Source: a virus | Reading direction: 5' to 3' (one strand) | DNA: 42,331 bases | Virus record (IMG/VR): IMGVR_UViG_3300047369_000677 | Location: 1 to 42,331 of that record | In this document: in pieces, positions 8,290-14,515 of the stretch | Layout of the letters: each line of letters opens with the position of its first letter | Position numbering within the stretch: position 1 is the stretch's first letter | Position numbers and translations under genes: made by a program | Notes under the pieces: model-generated | What the model was told of the DNA's origin: nothing | The model's input: only the letters and a program-made list of their open reading frames with translations | Databases searched by the model: none

Positions 8290-8541
8290 TTAGTGATCTT
8301 TGAAAAAGTGTTTTCCTTTGTTTGTTAGGGTAAGATTGATTTTCCTCCTGTCTTTTTTGCACCTTGTCCTTTTTGCAAATCCAAGTCTTTCTAGCTTGTC
8401 TAGCATCCCTGTTAATGAGGCTGGAGTCATGTGTGGATTGTAGAGGCTAGTAAATGTTCTAGGCTCTCTGTCGTATAGCTCTTCCATTACCCACAGTTCA
8501 CGTATGGTTAATCCTTTTTTAATTGCTTCTTCTATTATCAT
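8290..8541 (-). CDS. MarR-like winged-helix regulator
   Basis: This 83-residue protein covers a winged helix-turn-helix: a recognition helix around TPASLTGMLDKLERLGFAKR followed by a wing TRCKKDRRKINLTLTNKG, the pattern of MarR-family regulators. It is shorter than full MarR proteins (about 140 residues) and lacks the N- and C-terminal dimerisation helices. It is the last gene of the early region, just before the packaging operon, so control of the early-to-late switch is plausible. Its ATG overlaps the stop of the preceding 36-residue gene (ATGA). Confidence 0.75.
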   Translation of the reverse strand: MIIEEAIKKGLTIRELWVMEELYDREPRTFTSLYNPHMTPASLTGMLDKLERLGFAKRTRCKKDRRKINLTLTNKGKHFFKDH

Positions 8542-8648
8542 GATTCTAGTTCTTGTTCAGTTTTAATAATGATTTCTTTTACTTCTTCTGCTGTTAGTGA
8601 TTGCCTATCTATTAGATAAGCTAATGCGCTTAGTATGCTTGTTTTCAT
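8538..8648 (-). CDS. Very small conserved-position protein
   Basis: This 36-residue frame begins MKTSILSALAYLIDRQSLTA. It lies between a UUCG hairpin (8670-8685) and the MarR-like gene and ends in an ATGA overlap with it, so it is probably translated and coupled. Function unknown. Confidence 0.5.
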   Translation of the reverse strand: MKTSILSALAYLIDRQSLTAEEVKEIIIKTEQELES

Positions 8649-8669
8649 GTTTTTTGGTTTTGTTGTTTT

Positions 8670-8685
8670 GCCCCCCGAAGGGGGC
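8670..8685 (-). repeat. Intercistronic cUUCGg hairpin, copy 1
   Basis: GCCCCCCGAAGGGGGC reads on the transcribed strand as a 6-bp G/C stem closed by a UUCG tetraloop, an exceptionally stable RNA hairpin. It lies between the 69-residue gene upstream and the 36-residue gene downstream. No U-tract follows, so it is not a standard terminator. The same element recurs at four other early intergenic sites. Confidence 0.85.
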
Positions 8686-8693
8686 TAGATTGG

Positions 8694-8903
8694 TTATGAA
8701 TAAATTTCATTGTAAACTGCCACAGTGTCATCCGCTAACATTTGAATAAGCTTTGCCTTGTGTGCTATGTAGTCATTTAAAAGCTCTTGCGTTTCTGGTG
8801 GTCTAAGGTCTGGGTTTCTTGCTGATTCTTTTTTAATGAATTTATTAGTTCCCTCTAATGCACTCATAACTTGTTGCTTTTCGTAATCGGTTAGTTTTTT
8901 CAT
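8694..8903 (-). CDS. Small early protein of unknown function
   Basis: This 69-residue, mostly helical, charged protein begins MKKLTDYEKQQVMSALEGTN. Its leader carries AACACTATTAC four bases before the ATG, the recurring early start motif, and it is flanked by UUCG hairpins on both sides. No family recognised. Confidence 0.6.
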   Translation of the reverse strand: MKKLTDYEKQQVMSALEGTNKFIKKESARNPDLRPPETQELLNDYIAHKAKLIQMLADDTVAVYNEIYS

Positions 8904-8924
8904 TTTGTAATAGTGTTAAGGTTT

Positions 8925-8940
8925 GCCCCCCGAAGGGGGC
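8925..8940 (-). repeat. Intercistronic cUUCGg hairpin, copy 2
   Basis: The 16 bases are identical to those at 8670-8685, and the element is again between a stop codon and the next AACACTATTAC leader. Confidence 0.85.
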
Positions 8941-8948
8941 TAGATTAG

Positions 8949-9230
8949 TTAGGCTGTGAAGAATTGGGCAGAAACAAACATTGCCTCCATTTCTCTGTAA
9001 GTTACAGGCTTGTTAGCTAGGTCAGAAAACTGAAGATTTTTAAGGTCTTCTTGAACATCCCACCCGCCAACTTCTCCGCTCATCCAATCATCTAAATCTT
9101 CATTGTAGACCATCTTAAAACAGCGCATCATGTTGCCTTTGATTTCTAGTGAGTAGTATTCGCCTAGCTCGGTTTCAATGTCGAAGCTTGTGATTTCTTT
9201 GTTAAGAACTGAAGGTGTTATAGTTTTCAT
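8949..9230 (-). CDS. Small acidic early protein of unknown function
   Basis: This 93-residue protein is the first gene after early promoter copy 1, with the leader motif AACACTACTAC just before the ATG. It is rich in Glu, Asp and aromatic residues, with no membrane segment. It may be a small host-takeover protein, as first genes of early phage operons often are, but nothing in the sequence identifies it. Confidence 0.6.
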   Translation of the reverse strand: MKTITPSVLNKEITSFDIETELGEYYSLEIKGNMMRCFKMVYNEDLDDWMSGEVGGWDVQEDLKNLQFSDLANKPVTYREMEAMFVSAQFFTA

Positions 9231-9255
9231 ATTTTGTAGTAGTGTTTTTGGTTTT

Positions 9256-9325
9256 GGTTGCGGTTGCGGTTGCTCCCGCTGATGAATGTAATATGGGGTA
9301 ATACCTCTAAAACTACAAGCACTAA
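9256..9325 (-). promoter_or_regulatory. Early promoter-leader module, copy 1
   Basis: On the minus strand -35 TTGTAG (9313-9318) and -10 CATATT (9290-9295) are 17 bp apart, preceded by GTGC. The conserved leader CATCAGCGGGAGCAACCGC follows and can fold GCGG against CCGC. This copy has an extra CGCAAC repeat. It opens the unit 9230 to 8290. Confidence 0.8.
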
Positions 9326-9381
9326 TTCAAACTATTTTACTACAGCAAGCTACAGCCCTTATTCTATATAGGTTTTTTGCC

Positions 9382-9831
9382 CTATATTTTTTTGATTAAA
9401 TCAGCTACTTCTAGCCATTTTTCCCTAGATTCCTTGTTTTTATACAGATCACGCAATGCTTCTAGTGCTTGGTTAGTCCTTTGCTGTTTTCTGCTAGGCT
9501 TGTTAGATACATCTTTTGGTAGGCTGTCTGTTAGATCCCACACAATAGATTGCCTACCTGTTATTCTGCATACCCTACTTCCCTTTTCGTAAATTACTCC
9601 AAGCTCACGCATTTCTGAAAGCCTTTGATGGGCATAGGTATAATTCATTTTAACCTCTAACTCTTTAGCTGTTACACAACTTTCGTTTAGTAGCTCTTTA
9701 TAAATCTCTAATCTTGTCTTAGAAAGTAAACCTTCTGCTTTGATTTGGTTATAGCAATCTATAGAAGTTTGCCTTACTCCGCTGGGGTGTTTGTCGTTAG
9801 AATAGGAGACATTTATTTTTCCAATTTGCAT
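9382..9831 (-). CDS. Winged-helix DNA-binding protein
   Basis: In this 149-residue protein, residues about 40-100 look like a winged helix: helices around LLNESCVTAKELEVKMNYTY and HQRLSEMRELGVI, then a basic wing YEKGSRVCRITGRQSIVWDL. The C-terminal third is basic and helical. It closes the operon started by early promoter copy 2 and could be an early transcriptional regulator. The start at 9831 follows the preceding stop by only a few bases. Confidence 0.65.
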   Translation of the reverse strand: MQIGKINVSYSNDKHPSGVRQTSIDCYNQIKAEGLLSKTRLEIYKELLNESCVTAKELEVKMNYTYAHQRLSEMRELGVIYEKGSRVCRITGRQSIVWDLTDSLPKDVSNKPSRKQQRTNQALEALRDLYKNKESREKWLEVADLIKKI

Positions 9832-9836
9832 ATCTG

Positions 9837-10013
9837 TTAGCGTTCGATTGGGAATCCCTGCCTAAGATTTTCTTCAGCCATAGCTTTTAGAGTTTCTAAC
9901 TGGTCATGAACACGCTCTGTAATCATGTCTTGATGAAAACCTATTAAATCATCTTCTGTTAGATTATGCTTTTGCATAAAATCTTTATCTTCTTTTGTTA
10001 GTTTTAGTTGCAT
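9837..10013 (-). CDS. Small early protein of unknown function
   Basis: This 58-residue, charged, helical protein begins MQLKLTKEDKDFMQKHNLTE. It lies between two longer genes with only 5 bases to the next start, and its first ten bases overlap the 77-residue gene. A weak form of the early leader (ACACTAC) precedes it. No homology recognised. Confidence 0.55.
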   Translation of the reverse strand: MQLKLTKEDKDFMQKHNLTEDDLIGFHQDMITERVHDQLETLKAMAEENLRQGFPIER

Positions 10014-10237
10014 TGGTTTTTGTAGTGTAGGTTAAGGATTGCAGTAACTTCTTCATTGGCTTTATTGAGCCTCTCCACGCTCCGCATAATTTTATCTACT
10101 ATCTCTTCATTAGTGTAAAGGTCGCTATCTAGGTTCTGCGCTATAAACTTTAAAACGGATGCCTCATTCATTACAGTTCCTTGCAAGTGTCCACAGCAAG
10201 TAGCGTTTGGGTGTTTGTATTCTTTTTTAGTGTCCAT
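10004..10237 (-). CDS. Small early protein of unknown function
   Basis: This 77-residue protein has a Cys/His-containing N-terminus (HPNATCCGHL), conceivably half of a metal site, followed by acidic helices. It is in the middle of the unit driven by early promoter copy 2. Function unknown. Confidence 0.55.
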   Translation of the reverse strand: MDTKKEYKHPNATCCGHLQGTVMNEASVLKFIAQNLDSDLYTNEEIVDKIMRSVERLNKANEEVTAILNLHYKNQCN

Positions 10238-10241
10238 GATT

Positions 10242-10454
10242 TTAATATGTTTTGTATTCTATCCACAAAGCTTCTAAAGCTCTAGCTTTTTCTTCATCTG
10301 TTAGGTCTGCATCATTGAGCAAAATTATTTCCGTCTCATCGTCTGGGGTTTCTTTTAAACCGCAATAGCTCATCCCCTTTTGCCCCTCATCAACTAACCC
10401 CGCTACAGGTGTTAAGATGTCATTATTATTATAAAATGTGGTTTCTATTTCCAT
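10242..10454 (-). CDS. Small acidic early protein
   Basis: This 70-residue, strongly acidic protein contains an EIILLNDADLTDEEKARALE stretch. Its low pI and small size are typical of phage early proteins that bind host enzymes or mimic DNA, but that is only a general resemblance. It is spaced 4 bases from the following gene. Confidence 0.55.
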   Translation of the reverse strand: MEIETTFYNNNDILTPVAGLVDEGQKGMSYCGLKETPDDETEIILLNDADLTDEEKARALEALWIEYKTY

Positions 10455-10466
10455 TGGTTTATTAGG

Positions 10467-10694
10467 TTATGAATTTGCCTTTTCTATTTGGGCTTCGTCT
10501 CCCATTTTCTTGCAACGTGCAAAAAATTCAAATGCTGATTTTTCTGTTAGCTTTGGAGTTGTCTTCCAGTCGCTTTCTATGCCCAAGGCTTTTCGTTCTT
10601 CTCTTTCGTCTGCTGGTGGTCTATAGGAAACAATCCAGTTTTTTGTATTCCCGCTATGACTAGCTTTTGCTTTTTTTGTTCTGCTGTATTGCAT
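10467..10694 (-). CDS. Small basic early protein
   Basis: I chose the ATG at 10694 (75 residues, MQYSRTKKAKASHSGN), because the longer frame would extend back through a UUCG hairpin and into the upstream gene. The protein is basic at the N-terminus and mixed charge after it. No family recognised. Confidence 0.6.
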   Translation of the reverse strand: MQYSRTKKAKASHSGNTKNWIVSYRPPADEREERKALGIESDWKTTPKLTEKSAFEFFARCKKMGDEAQIEKANS

Positions 10695-10713
10695 TGTATT
10701 AGTTTTAAGGTTT

Positions 10714-10727
10714 GCCCCCGAAGGGGC
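10714..10727 (-). repeat. Intercistronic cUUCGg hairpin, copy 3 (shorter)
   Basis: GCCCCCGAAGGGGC has a 5-bp stem and the same UUCG loop on the transcribed strand. One base pair has been lost on both arms relative to the other copies, as expected if pairing is selected. Confidence 0.8.
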
Positions 10728-10735
10728 TTTGAGTT

Positions 10736-10900
10736 TTATGCGCTGTAAGTTTGTCCCTCTATCTTCCAAGACAAGCTAACTTGATTGGTGGTTATTTTGC
10801 GTAACCATCTTAGTTCTAACAAAGCCTCTTCTAGTGTCTCGAAGTATTGGTGTTTAATAACGCATCCTTCGCCCTTGGTGATTTCAAAAATGAATTTCAT
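10736..10900 (-). CDS. Small early protein of unknown function
   Basis: This 54-residue frame begins MKFIFEITKGEGCVIKHQYF and ends KIEGQTYSA. It is the first gene after early promoter copy 2, and its ATG is preceded by AACACTACTAC. The alternating hydrophobic pattern suggests a small beta/alpha fold. Function unknown. Confidence 0.6.
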   Translation of the reverse strand: MKFIFEITKGEGCVIKHQYFETLEEALLELRWLRKITTNQVSLSWKIEGQTYSA

Positions 10901-10916
10901 AATGTAGTAGTGTTTG

Positions 10917-10976
10917 TGCGGTTGCTCCCGCTGATGAATGTAATATGGGCTAATGGTTGAATTATTACAAGCACTA
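10917..10976 (-). promoter_or_regulatory. Early promoter-leader module, copy 2
   Basis: On the minus strand -35 TTGTAA (10965-10970), 17 bp, -10 CATATT (10942-10947), then the CATCAGCGGGAGCAACCGC leader. It matches copy 1 closely from the -10 to the leader. It opens the unit 10900 to 9382. Confidence 0.8.
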
Positions 10977-10989
10977 TTTTAATTATTTT

Positions 10990-11044
10990 TACCCCCTCCC
11001 TTTAAGCCCTGTTTTAATTGGGTTTGGGGAATATTGGGAGAGGG
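10990..11044 (-). terminator. Possible terminator hairpin upstream of early promoter copy 2
   Basis: ACCCCCTCCC and, about 35 bases on, GGGAGAGGGT can pair over 10 bp with one G-U, between the end of the 75-residue gene and the next promoter. No clean U-tract follows on the minus strand, so termination is uncertain. Confidence 0.35.
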
Positions 11045-11075
11045 TTTTTGTTAGCACTACTACACGCTAAAATTA

Positions 11076-11303
11076 TTAATCTTCGTAAAGCTCATCATCT
11101 AACTCTTGCGCTTTCTCAATTACTGAAGTTGGGACAAATTTCTCCCCTAATTCTCCATAGTTATCTATTGCTCCTGTATCCTCTGCCTGTGCAAGAGAGC
11201 CATAATATTTCCCGCATGGAGACTCTAGCGAAAGGTGGTATTTTTCCCCGTCATGCTCCGCTTCGATTTTCCATTTCTTAAATGTGATGTTTACAGTTTT
11301 CAT
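11076..11303 (-). CDS. Small early protein of unknown function
   Basis: This 75-residue protein begins MKTVNITFKKWKIEAEHDGE, with beta-strand-like alternation and an acidic C-terminus (DDELYED). A shortened form of the early leader (AACACT) abuts the ATG. It is the second gene of the unit driven by promoter copy 3. No family recognised. Confidence 0.6.
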   Translation of the reverse strand: MKTVNITFKKWKIEAEHDGEKYHLSLESPCGKYYGSLAQAEDTGAIDNYGELGEKFVPTSVIEKAQELDDELYED

Positions 11304-11349
11304 AGTGTTTGGTTTTTCGTTTTTTGTTTCTGTTAGGGGGCTAGAGTTG

Positions 11350-11598
11350 TTAGCTACAGTATGCAGTGTCGTATGCGTCTTGCGTCATGTCTTCTATGCT
11401 GTATTCACTGCCAGCGTCAAAACCCCAACATTTAAAAAGTGAATATTCTAATCCGTTAGTCTCAGTTTTTATTCTGAGTTTGTTAATTCCAAATGTAGTC
11501 TTAATTGTGATCATTTTAGCAGTTCTGCTAACAACTTCTATTTCACAGTTTCCGACTGGTCCGATTCCTTTGTAGACTTTGTTGATTTCAAATTTCAT
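11350..11598 (-). CDS. Small beta-rich early protein
   Basis: This 82-residue first gene of the unit driven by promoter copy 3 contains CEIEVVSRTAKMITIKTTFG and then basic and aromatic strands, a pattern I associate with small phage proteins of unknown function. The stretch between it and the next gene carries GGGGGCTAG, apparently half of a decayed UUCG hairpin. Confidence 0.6.
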   Translation of the reverse strand: MKFEINKVYKGIGPVGNCEIEVVSRTAKMITIKTTFGINKLRIKTETNGLEYSLFKCWGFDAGSEYSIEDMTQDAYDTAYCS

Positions 11599-11618
11599 GG
11601 TTTTTATTGTTTTGGTTT

Positions 11619-11680
11619 GTTGCGGTTGCTCCCGCTGATGATTGAAAAGTAAGGTAATAATTGAATTATTACAAGCACTA
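11619..11680 (-). promoter_or_regulatory. Early promoter-leader module, copy 3
   Basis: On the minus strand -35 TTGTAA (11669-11674), 17 bp, -10 TACTTT (11646-11651), then the conserved leader ATCATCAGCGGGAGCAACCG. It shares the spacer start TAATTCAA with copy 2. It opens the unit 11598 to 11076. Confidence 0.8.
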
Positions 11681-11726
11681 ATTTAACAATCCTATATTTT
11701 ATAAGGGCTACAGAGGCAAAATAATT

Positions 11727-12245
11727 TTATCCCTGCCATAATTCTAGCTCAAAACTACGCCTTTTAACCAATCCTTTGCGGATTTGCCCCCCTGCTTTTC
11801 TATACATAGGGAGAACCTCTACAACGCTATCATAATTACCATCATTTAACCGCCCATCTTGAGAGACTAACTGATACAATGCACCCCTGCCACAGTTGTA
11901 AGTAAAACTTGTTAGAGCTGCTAATTGATTATCTGTTAGAGGAACTTTGACAATAGATAGAACTACCTGTTTTGTTTTGTGCAATTCTGCCTCTAACAAT
12001 TCGCTTGCTTCACGCTCAGAAATTATACCCTTACTAACAGCTTTGCCAGTGTGACCATAACCAATAGTTCTCTTGCCTCCGCAACACGTATAAGCTTCAG
12101 AGCGGAAACCTTCAAAATGCTTAACTCCTTTTGTCATTTTATACCAAGGCACTTTAGGAGTAACTAAAACCGCTTCTGTGCTTCCGTAAGCTAACCCAGC
12201 TAAATAAGCTAAAGCGCATCCAATAATGATAGTAGTAATTTTCAT
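11727..12245 (-). CDS. SAR endolysin, GH24 lysozyme (P1 Lyz/R21 type)
   Basis: This 172-residue muramidase cleaves the glycan strands of peptidoglycan. Residues 3-20 form a weakly hydrophobic, Gly/Ala-rich signal-anchor-release segment with no cleavage site, so export would be Sec-dependent and tethered before release. The catalytic triad is Glu45-Cys54-Thr60 with the usual 8- and 5-residue spacings, followed by IGYGHT. Cys replaces the T4 Asp as in P1 Lyz. Extra cysteines at position 10 inside the membrane segment and at 55 next to the catalytic Cys suggest disulfide control of activity. It lies in the early region, far from the amidase, and shares an operon with the ArdC-like gene. Confidence 0.9.
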   Translation of the reverse strand: MKITTIIIGCALAYLAGLAYGSTEAVLVTPKVPWYKMTKGVKHFEGFRSEAYTCCGGKRTIGYGHTGKAVSKGIISEREASELLEAELHKTKQVVLSIVKVPLTDNQLAALTSFTYNCGRGALYQLVSQDGRLNDGNYDSVVEVLPMYRKAGGQIRKGLVKRRSFELELWQG

Positions 12246-12266
12246 TTTGTAATAGTGTTAGAGTTT

Positions 12267-12282
12267 GCCCCCCGAAGGGGGC
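12267..12282 (-). repeat. Intercistronic cUUCGg hairpin, copy 4
   Basis: The same 16 bases as copies 1, 2 and 5, between the 97-residue gene and the endolysin start, which has the AACACTATTAC leader. Confidence 0.85.
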
Positions 12283-12289
12283 TTGTTAA

Positions 12290-12583
12290 TTATTTTGCAT
12301 ACTCGCAATCAAAACCATTCTCTTCTAGAATTTCTATGATAACTGGTAGCAGTGCAAACACTCCGTCATAATCTGTTAGCTCTTTGTCTTTGAACCATAA
12401 CCCGCCTTCAGCATACCAGTTTTCTCCACCGCTTGCATTATCAAAAATTTCAAAGCTCCCGTAGTGATTTTTGGGTAGTCTAACAATGTAGGTAACTTCT
12501 ACATTATTTTCTGTTCTTACTATGCCAAAAGAGTTTTCCATTTTTAGATTCTCTTTAACTATTTTAGTGATTTCTTCTTTCAT
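12290..12583 (-). CDS. Small acidic early protein of unknown function
   Basis: This 97-residue protein has a helical charged N-terminus, a beta-rich middle (RTENNVEVTYIVRLPKNHYG) and a C-terminal helix. It lies between UUCG hairpins, upstream of the SAR endolysin. No family recognised and no export signal. Confidence 0.6.
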   Translation of the reverse strand: MKEEITKIVKENLKMENSFGIVRTENNVEVTYIVRLPKNHYGSFEIFDNASGGENWYAEGGLWFKDKELTDYDGVFALLPVIIEILEENGFDCEYAK

Positions 12584-12604
12584 GTTTTTTTTGGTTTAGT
12601 GTTT

Positions 12605-12620
12605 GCCCCCCGAAGGGGGC
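12605..12620 (-). repeat. Intercistronic cUUCGg hairpin, copy 5
   Basis: The same 16-base element, between the ArdC-like gene and the 97-residue gene. Confidence 0.85.
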
Positions 12621-12628
12621 TTTAGTTG

Positions 12629-13003
12629 TTAGATTGCTTCTACTTGTGAAGCGTGAAATAGAGCGTATTGCTTGGGGAAAAGGAAAGAGTCTTCTTTATC
12701 TTTTTTGTCTACCTTAACCCAAGTAATCCCGTAACCGAATGACTTCTGACCTTTGCTAACTTGGAAACCTGCTTTTTTCCATCCTGCATAAGTCTTGCAG
12801 TCTACATAAGGAGTGCCGTTAAGCTTTGCTTGTGCCATCTGCTCCTTGCAGAAAGCGTATCCTGTAGCGGAGAAGTTTAACCCATGGCTCTCTGCGATTG
12901 CTTGAGCCTCTGAGATGATAGCATCTGTTAGCGACTCTTTAATTGCGTTCCACTTGTTGCGTAGTTCTGCGGAGCGTTCTTTTTTGTTGGTCTTGGTTTT
13001 CAT
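12629..13003 (-). CDS. ArdC N-terminal-domain-like protein (possible anti-restriction / ssDNA-binding)
   Basis: In this 124-residue protein the segment TYAGWKKAGFQVSKGQKSFG resembles the ArdC-N block in which a Trp/Lys helix is followed by G-x-V-x-K-G-x-K. ArdC-N domains bind single-stranded DNA and are found in anti-restriction and polyvalent phage proteins. Here the domain is alone, with no C-terminal zincin. It is the first gene after early promoter copy 4, the position expected for a protein that protects incoming DNA. The assignment rests on one motif block. Confidence 0.5.
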   Translation of the reverse strand: MKTKTNKKERSAELRNKWNAIKESLTDAIISEAQAIAESHGLNFSATGYAFCKEQMAQAKLNGTPYVDCKTYAGWKKAGFQVSKGQKSFGYGITWVKVDKKDKEDSFLFPKQYALFHASQVEAI

Positions 13004-13024
13004 GGTTTGTAGTAGTGTTTTGGT

Positions 13025-13094
13025 TTGTTGCGGTTGCAGTTGCTCCCGCTGATGATTTGAAACTAACCCTAGATAAGAAAAACCGCAAGCACTA
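13025..13094 (-). promoter_or_regulatory. Early promoter-leader module, copy 4
   Basis: On the minus strand -35 TTGCGG (13083-13088), 17 bp, -10 TAGTTT (13060-13065), then ATCATCAGCGGGAGCAAC with an extra TGCAAC repeat in the leader. It opens the unit 13003 to 11727, which includes the endolysin. Confidence 0.8.
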
Positions 13095-13122
13095 AATCAA
13101 AGAAAGTTTAGTAGAGAAGCAC

Positions 13123-13175
13123 AAAAAACCCGCCAGCCCTTTATCTATAAGGGTTAGCGGGTGTAAACTTTTTTT
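13123..13175 (-). terminator. Rho-independent terminator after the GNAT gene, probably bidirectional
   Basis: Stem ACCCGC/GCGGGT extended by CCCTT/AAGGG (13128-13141 with 13149-13162) around a 7-base loop, followed on the minus strand by a T-run (13123-13127). A T-run at about 13169-13175 serves the plus strand. It separates the ATPase/GNAT unit from promoter copy 4. Confidence 0.8.
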
Positions 13176-13178
13176 CGT

Positions 13179-13715
13179 TTAAGGCTGTTTTCCTATGTAT
13201 TCATGGCTGTAACATACCCTGTTAGAGTCTCTAATTATTGCTTCATCGCTTTTACCAAAGCAGTTAGCTTGTCTTGCCGTTCCATCTGTTAGAACATAGC
13301 TAGTCCTCTTGACCATGTTAGTAGTGGTAGCCCTCCATAGGTGTTTATTTTTGTTCCTGTATTCTCCTAGAGCGGGGTGGGCTGTCTTGCTAAAAAATCT
13401 TTTGCCTTGGCTAGTGTAAATTTCTGCAATGCTGTTAGAGAACTTGCTACCTATTCCCATTCCTTGCCATTCTGGTAAGACAACTATCCTGCTCTCTCTC
13501 CAATAACTTTTTATGTCTCTACCGCACCCATGAATTACAGCGGAAAAAGCTACAGGTTGCCCGTCAATATTACCTAAATAAAAATGGCAACTTTTACTAA
13601 CAGAAGAATCTAAATAGTGATGCTTTTTGAAACGAAACCAATCTTTGAAATAGGCGGGTCTGATTTCAAGTGAAATAGGTAACCGCTGAAAGGGTCTATC
13701 TTTTTTTTTACCCAT
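13179..13715 (-). CDS. GNAT-fold acyltransferase, possibly Mom-like
   Basis: This 178-residue protein has the core GNAT motif ESRIVVLPEWQGMGIGSKFS (acyl-CoA-binding loop Q-G-M-G-I-G), preceded by an HHYLDSS segment and strands typical of the fold. GNAT enzymes transfer acyl groups; the superfamily includes phage Mu Mom, which modifies adenine in DNA to evade restriction. The first 36 codons overlap the ABC-ATPase frame, and the shared segment begins at a run of nine A (about 13710-13718 on the plus strand as T). I recall fused ATPase-GNAT proteins elsewhere, so a -1 frameshift here could make a fusion. It may act on DNA, on proteins or on nothing known. Confidence 0.75.
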   Translation of the reverse strand: MGKKKDRPFQRLPISLEIRPAYFKDWFRFKKHHYLDSSVSKSCHFYLGNIDGQPVAFSAVIHGCGRDIKSYWRESRIVVLPEWQGMGIGSKFSNSIAEIYTSQGKRFFSKTAHPALGEYRNKNKHLWRATTTNMVKRTSYVLTDGTARQANCFGKSDEAIIRDSNRVCYSHEYIGKQP

Positions 13716-14212
13716 TCTCTTTTATCAGTGTCGTAAATGTTGCATGGCAGTAACCAGTCAATAACGTCTCTGTGACAGGTTGCAATTATTATGCTTTTTA
13801 ACTGCTCTTTGTCGTAGTGTTTACGCATTGCTACTGAGAGAGAACGAGCCGTGTTCCTGTCTACTACGCTACTAAATTCATCAAAGACAGTTTGCCCCTT
13901 ATCCATAGACAGGGCTATTTCTGCTCTGTGCCTTTCTCCGTTGCTGAGTTGTGATAGTGGTCTTAGCCAAGCGGGAATAGTTCTCAGCCCACAGGCTGTT
14001 AGAAGTTTTTCACAAGCTAACTCGTTAGAAAACATTTCGTGCAAAGGGACAAACTCTTGCAATACGTTTTCTTCTAGCCCCCATTCTTTTAAGATAGTGC
14101 TTTTACCACTGCCAGAAGATCCTACTAGCAGAGTTAATCCTGTCTCTGGCTTTTCTGGTATTGCAAAAGATTCGTCAACTTCGTGCAAATCGTATTTTTC
14201 AAATATGCTCAT
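13610..14212 (-). CDS. ABC-type ATPase paired with the GNAT enzyme
   Basis: This 200-residue soluble ABC ATPase has Walker A GSSGSGKS (about residues 32-39), signature LSNGERHRAEIA (about 89-100), Walker B TVFDE with catalytic Glu, and an H-loop His in IIATCHRD. It has no membrane segments, so it is not a transporter half. It overlaps the GNAT gene by 106 bp; the final 30 or so residues lie in that overlap and look unlike a conserved domain. Soluble ABC ATPases of this size often act on nucleic acids or drive a partner enzyme. It is the third gene of the unit from promoter copy 5. Confidence 0.85.
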   Translation of the reverse strand: MSIFEKYDLHEVDESFAIPEKPETGLTLLVGSSGSGKSTILKEWGLEENVLQEFVPLHEMFSNELACEKLLTACGLRTIPAWLRPLSQLSNGERHRAEIALSMDKGQTVFDEFSSVVDRNTARSLSVAMRKHYDKEQLKSIIIATCHRDVIDWLLPCNIYDTDKREWVKKKIDPFSGYLFHLKSDPPISKIGFVSKSITI

Positions 14213-14232
14213 TCTGTTAGATTATTATTACC

Positions 14233-14484
14233 TTAATATTTGTAGAGAACTTTATCTGGTTTGTCTTGTTCTAACTTATCTATTGCTTCTGCTATAGCGT
14301 CATGTCTCCATTCTTTAACATAGCTCCCATAGCCCGTCATCTGGCTACAACTTTCTCCCCCTTCCCAACTCCATCCGTCTATAGTTTCTACGATTATCCT
14401 GCATCCGATTTTATCATCTTCAACAATGCAGTTAGATTTTTCTGCAAGTCGTTTCAATTCTGGAAACCTGTTTTTAATTTTCAT
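14233..14484 (-). CDS. Small early protein of unknown function
   Basis: The ATG at 14484 was chosen because AACACTACTAC, the early leader motif, sits directly before it; a longer frame reaching 14532 would overlap the upstream gene. The 83-residue product has a Trp/Gly-rich middle (DGWSWEGGE) and a charged C-terminus. No family recognised. Confidence 0.6.
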   Translation of the reverse strand: MKIKNRFPELKRLAEKSNCIVEDDKIGCRIIVETIDGWSWEGGESCSQMTGYGSYVKEWRHDAIAEAIDKLEQDKPDKVLYKY

Positions 14485-14515
14485 ATCTGTAGTAGTGTTT
14501 CTGTTAGTTTTTGGT

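Noticed and set aside
8670-12620. The cUUCGg hairpins as rho-independent terminators
   Set aside because: No U-tract follows on the transcribed strand and the genes on each side look like members of the same operon.
13704-13720. The 9-A run as a simple sequencing error that splits one gene
   Set aside because: Not excluded, but the separate GNAT ATG, the open frames on both sides and the exact slippery phase make a biological explanation at least as likely; it is kept as a finding with that caveat.
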